From NCBI GenBank assembly GCA_950106755.1, contig OX467082.1, positions 10,292,001-10,356,000 on the forward strand: DNA of 64,000 nt. Direction: 5' to 3'. The translations under genes and the position numbers were made by a program. Shown here one piece after another: positions 59,970-64,000 of this stretch. This DNA is from Climacium dendroides. Its lineage: Eukaryota > Streptophyta > Bryopsida > Hypnales > Climaciaceae. Each line of letters begins with the position of its first letter. The first letter of the stretch is position 1. The notes under the pieces were generated by a model. The model did no database searches and was not told the origin of the DNA. It saw only the letters and a list, made by a program, of their open reading frames with translations.

Positions 59970-62900
59970 GTGAGGCCGAATTGAGTACACTAAAATTGGT
60001 AAATAGTGTTGGGTGATAATTAGTGTTGTAGTGAATTGGATCATAGCCTTAACTTATTATATTACCATTCCAACTTCTATATTTTGTTCCCATCTAACAC
60101 TAAATGCACTCTTGTAGAAATGTTGAAATGACCAAATTTTATTGTAGAGCTAAAATAGTGTTAGAGTGGGTAAATAATGTTCTAACACTAACCTTGCAAA
60201 TCACAATTAATGTTATTGTTGACAATTAGTGTAGCCAATTTTCAGGCTCTGACATTTTCAGGCTATGATGAGTGAGAAGCGACAAAAACGCCTGAGGTTC
60301 AGGGTTCGCCAGTGTGGATAGTAGTGTCTTTGCAGCATTCTGCGAGAAGACCCTTACTGTTTCCCTGCACCAAAACTGCTAGTAACAAGTATGCATAGAA
60401 GATATAGATGAGTTAAAATAACAAAATCCAATTCATCGACATAATGAATCCTTGAATCAGAAACTCAATCTTATGTCAAGCAAGTGCAGAAAAATGAGAT
60501 AAAAAGCAAACCCCAATTCTGTGCACCTCCCTCAACCTGCACATCAAATCATATCACTCCCAATTCCGAAGCAAGTTAGATTGATGTGCATGATACACTT
60601 GGAGAGTTTGGATTAACCTTCAATCCGGTCAAGTTAGATTGATGTGTGTGATACTTGGGACTAGCCATTGAAGGTTGGACCCAACTTTCCTAGTTTGAAC
60701 CAATGTGATCACTCAATTCCTCCAAATTCGATCTAAGGGTCTTACACTAGGGTCAAACCAGAATTACAACTCATTCTATGTGTTGTGTTAAATGGCATAG
60801 TTTTGGTGCTAACTTTTTGGCCCCAAGGAAGAAATGGGGACAAGGTTTTGGATGGCCCAAAATCCCATGAAGGGCTCCTCTATTGGGTCATGAACATCTC
60901 TACCATCAATCAACCAAAGTTATTATCTTAAACTTTGACCCTTCAAAACTTTTGCGTATAGTATCCAAATGCCGTGTTCTTTGGTGCATTAGAACCTACT
61001 TTCATTTGCCAACAAGAAAATTTGACCAATCTAGTAATAGTAATTCAATTTATTATTTATTATTTGTTTTTGGCAATATATGAACAAATTGTTCAATCAT
61101 TCATTTGAATAGTTTTCAATTCAATTCCCTCATTGAAATAAAATAATGGGACACTCATAATAATACTATTGAATGGCCTTCTTTCCTAAAAAAGTGAACA
61201 CTAACTTGCCACTTAGAAACCAATCCATTTAAATGATTCCTTCTTTAAGGCTACCACCCTTAACAAACAAATCATATCATCACCTAGTTAAACATCATTA
61301 CTTCACTACATTGATTAAATAATTTTAAAAATAATTTTTAATGATATTGTCAACAATTTAGAATTTTAGGTGCACCTATTTTCCATAATTAAATGTATCT
61401 ATATAAAATGCATATTTTTCCTAAATAAATTCTTTGTAAAAATCATAGTATTTAAAAAAAATACTTATCGTACTTTGAAATTTTTAGTAGAAATAGAGAT
61501 AATAGTGATAAATTAACATTGTAGTCTAATTGATGTATGTACTTCTTTAACACATATTAAAAGAAGTTTAGTAAATAAAATTTTAAATGTATTTGATATC
61601 AAGCTTTCAAGAAATTGTCTACTAACCTTTGAAAGTCTATAAAAAATTAAGTTTCAACTTCTTCAATATTTTAAGATGAAATAAATATATATTTTTGAGC
61701 TAAGTTTGTTTAATTAGTTGAATTTATATTATATTCTCAAGCCAGATAGCCTCATTCTTGGCTCCCATAGTCTTTAGGATTTTAGCAAACACAAATTTGG
61801 ATTTTTATTTTTTTGAACTTGAATGGTATTTGCATATGAATATGTTGCACTGTTAAACAATGTACATAAACTTGTTTTGTCCAATAAATCTATTGTTGTT
61901 AGAAAGATAAATTCGATGACTTTTTTTAACAATTAATAACAAACATTTTTGTCTCCTAGTAGTTTTCAGATTTTGTGTATATCTTTTATATTTTTGGAAT
62001 TGAAAATTAATAGACCTTCATACAATTAATCCAACCGTTGACAAAAAATAGGAAGAGGGATGAAAAGGTTCAAATAAAATGAAAAGAAATTCTTCTTCTT
62101 TTCATTTCAAAATACAAAAAATAGGAAGAGGAAAGAAAGGATTTTTAAAAATTAAAAAATTATTTTGTATTTTTGAAAAAAAATATGAAGAAAACAACAA
62201 CTAAAAAAGCTCTATTTTTGAAATAAGAAAATAGGAAGTGAAAGGAAAATATGGGTGTCTTATATTTTTCTAACTCAACATTAAAAAAATCCAAGCATAT
62301 AGGAATTGTGAAATTCCCTTCGGGGGTGCACTTCCCCGTTGTGATGTTAGTGTATAAACAAAACTTTGGACCCCTACATACTTTTTAAATTTTAAGTAAA
62401 ATTAAATCAAAAAAATATGAACAGATTTTTCTACTTTGAAAGTTTATGTTGAGAATTATTGTTATTTTTATTTGTTAATAATAATTAGTTACAAATTTTT
62501 GAAGTAAAAAGATACATTATAGAATTGAAAAATAACTTTCACACCCCTATATTATATAAGAGAAAATTGTCTAAAAACTGAACAAAAAATTCTTTAAAAT
62601 AATTTTCTATTGAAAGCTTATTTTGAGTTGAATATTGATGCAATGGTCATCTAAATGTGTTCTCTAAAAATATTTGAGTTAAAAAAACATGTCATTTTAG
62701 TGCATTTCAAACCTCTTCTAAAAATCATTCCATATTTTATTTGAGTTTGAAATTTTGGGAGTAGAATCCTATAGCCATTAGTGAACAATGTTCAAAATTT
62801 GAAGTTAAAATTATAGTTTATTAAAAACCACTTGTTCACATGTGGTTTGTTGTAGTAGAATTAAGTGCACCCCCCAGGAAAATCCTAAAATTGGTCCCCA

Positions 62901-64000
62901 ACACTTTACATTACTTGAATTTAGAGTATTAAATTGGGGCAGGATTGAGGGCCAAAACTCATACAAATCAAGCCAACTTTCCATTTGACCCCAAGCTTAG
63001 TATAAATTGGGTTTAAATGTAGAGCCAAAATACTAAGTTTAGTTTGTAAGGCAAATTTGTTACCATTCCATTATGTACATCTTCAGTTATCAATTTATGA
63101 GGTTTTGGTGTCATTTTTTTGTCCAAATGTACAATAGGTGTTACATTTTGGACATTGACGAGTATACATGTTCATAAGGTAGGAGGTTCAAAAACTACCC
63201 ATTTAAAAAAATAATGACCTAAAATCTTTGTAATCTAGATCAAAGCATTTTGTAATAAATTTTTAGAGAAAGAAGAGAACAAGATACATACTTCACAATT
63301 TGATTTTTAATTTTTCAACTTAAATTGAATAAGATATGATTTTCTAAAGCTTTCAATAATAGAAAGTTATTCAAGACTATAGGTATTGCGATTAAATGTC
63401 AAAAAATTGTTCATCAATGGTGCAAATGGAGTTAAAAAATAAAGGCATGCAAAATTAAAATTGAAACAACATGGTGCATATTGCCTATGGTGCCACAAAG
63501 TGTTTGACCACTCATATCTCCACATTATTTATATTAAAACTTTGCCTACTTCTAAATCAAACTTAGCCCCAACCACTCATTAAACTATGCAATCAATAAA
63601 CCCAAATTGGCACCAATTTATCATTGGATAGTTCCCAAAATTGATACCATAGTTATGAAAAACTCTCCAATGATAAAAAAAAAAAATTGGTACTTTAGGA
63701 CTGAAAAATTGACCAATTCATCATTGGACAATTTTTTATTTCTATAGTACATATAAAATAATCTAAGAGCAATTTTTGAAACATGGGCAGAATATGGATA
63801 GCAACCCTTTTTCTTTTGGCACCATGGCCACATTGGCCCATTTCAAAATAAGTTTTTACTTTTTGCTAGAAAAAAGTAATTGTTTTTTGCCAAAAATTTC
63901 CCATTTCTATTAAAAACATTGAGATGAAGTTGGCAAATCTGGATGAAAAGTGCATAAATATGATTGAAAAATGTATTTTGGTCTGAAAGATGGATGAATG
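59970..64000. other. AT-rich intergenic DNA to the right edge
   Basis: No supported gene. A family C end lies near 63178 (AAGGTAGGAGGTTC). Small imperfect palindromes occur, for example near 62082-62112. Frames are short and AT-driven. Confidence 0.45.

Overview
This is nuclear DNA from a land plant. The evidence is split genes with GT-AG introns of roughly 170-730 bp, a CONSTANS-like B-box/CCT gene, a WRKY gene, and a single-MYB telobox gene. The species cannot be told from the window. The gene content and gene structure would suit a bryophyte or another early-diverging plant, but that is a guess.

Layout. About 1-2.6 kb (minus strand): 5' part of a membrane-anchored class 3 (sn1-diacylglycerol) lipase gene whose catalytic half lies off the left edge. 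About 4.4-19.5 kb: AT-rich DNA with no gene I can support, packed with small DNA transposons (one CACTA-type, one pogo-like and two copies of a TA-duplicating family), tandem duplications and decayed repeats. 20.1-22.9 kb (minus): complete five-exon CONSTANS-like gene. 25-32 kb: mostly single-copy-looking non-coding DNA with a clean 379-bp inverted-repeat transposon at 30.1 kb. 32.3-34.7 kb (minus): complete four-exon WRKY gene with the non-canonical core WKKYGNK and a CX4C...HXC zinc site. 38.1-38.4 kb: decayed partial copy of the neighbouring oxidoreductase. 38.5-40.5 kb (minus): complete three-exon Gfo/Idh/MocA oxidoreductase gene with a GC-AG intron. 41.9-50.2 kb: second repeat block (600-bp foldback, inverted/tandem arrays, a 64-bp satellite-like array) that also holds a broken nucleostemin-type GTPase fragment. 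51.3-52.7 kb (plus): two-exon TRF-like MYB gene. 54.1-55.7 kb (minus): gene for a very hydrophilic protein with FGS-acidic repeats and a His tract, convergent with the MYB gene. 56-64 kb: third AT-rich repeat block.

The genes do not form a pathway or cluster. They are separate housekeeping and regulatory genes in less AT-rich islands within repeat-filled AT-rich DNA. I did not find a convincing new biological system. The most unusual items are the WRKY variant, the FGS-repeat protein, and two transposon insertions whose pre-insertion sites survive next to them in duplicated flanks. All gene models below were assembled by reading splice signals and checking that exon phases agree.
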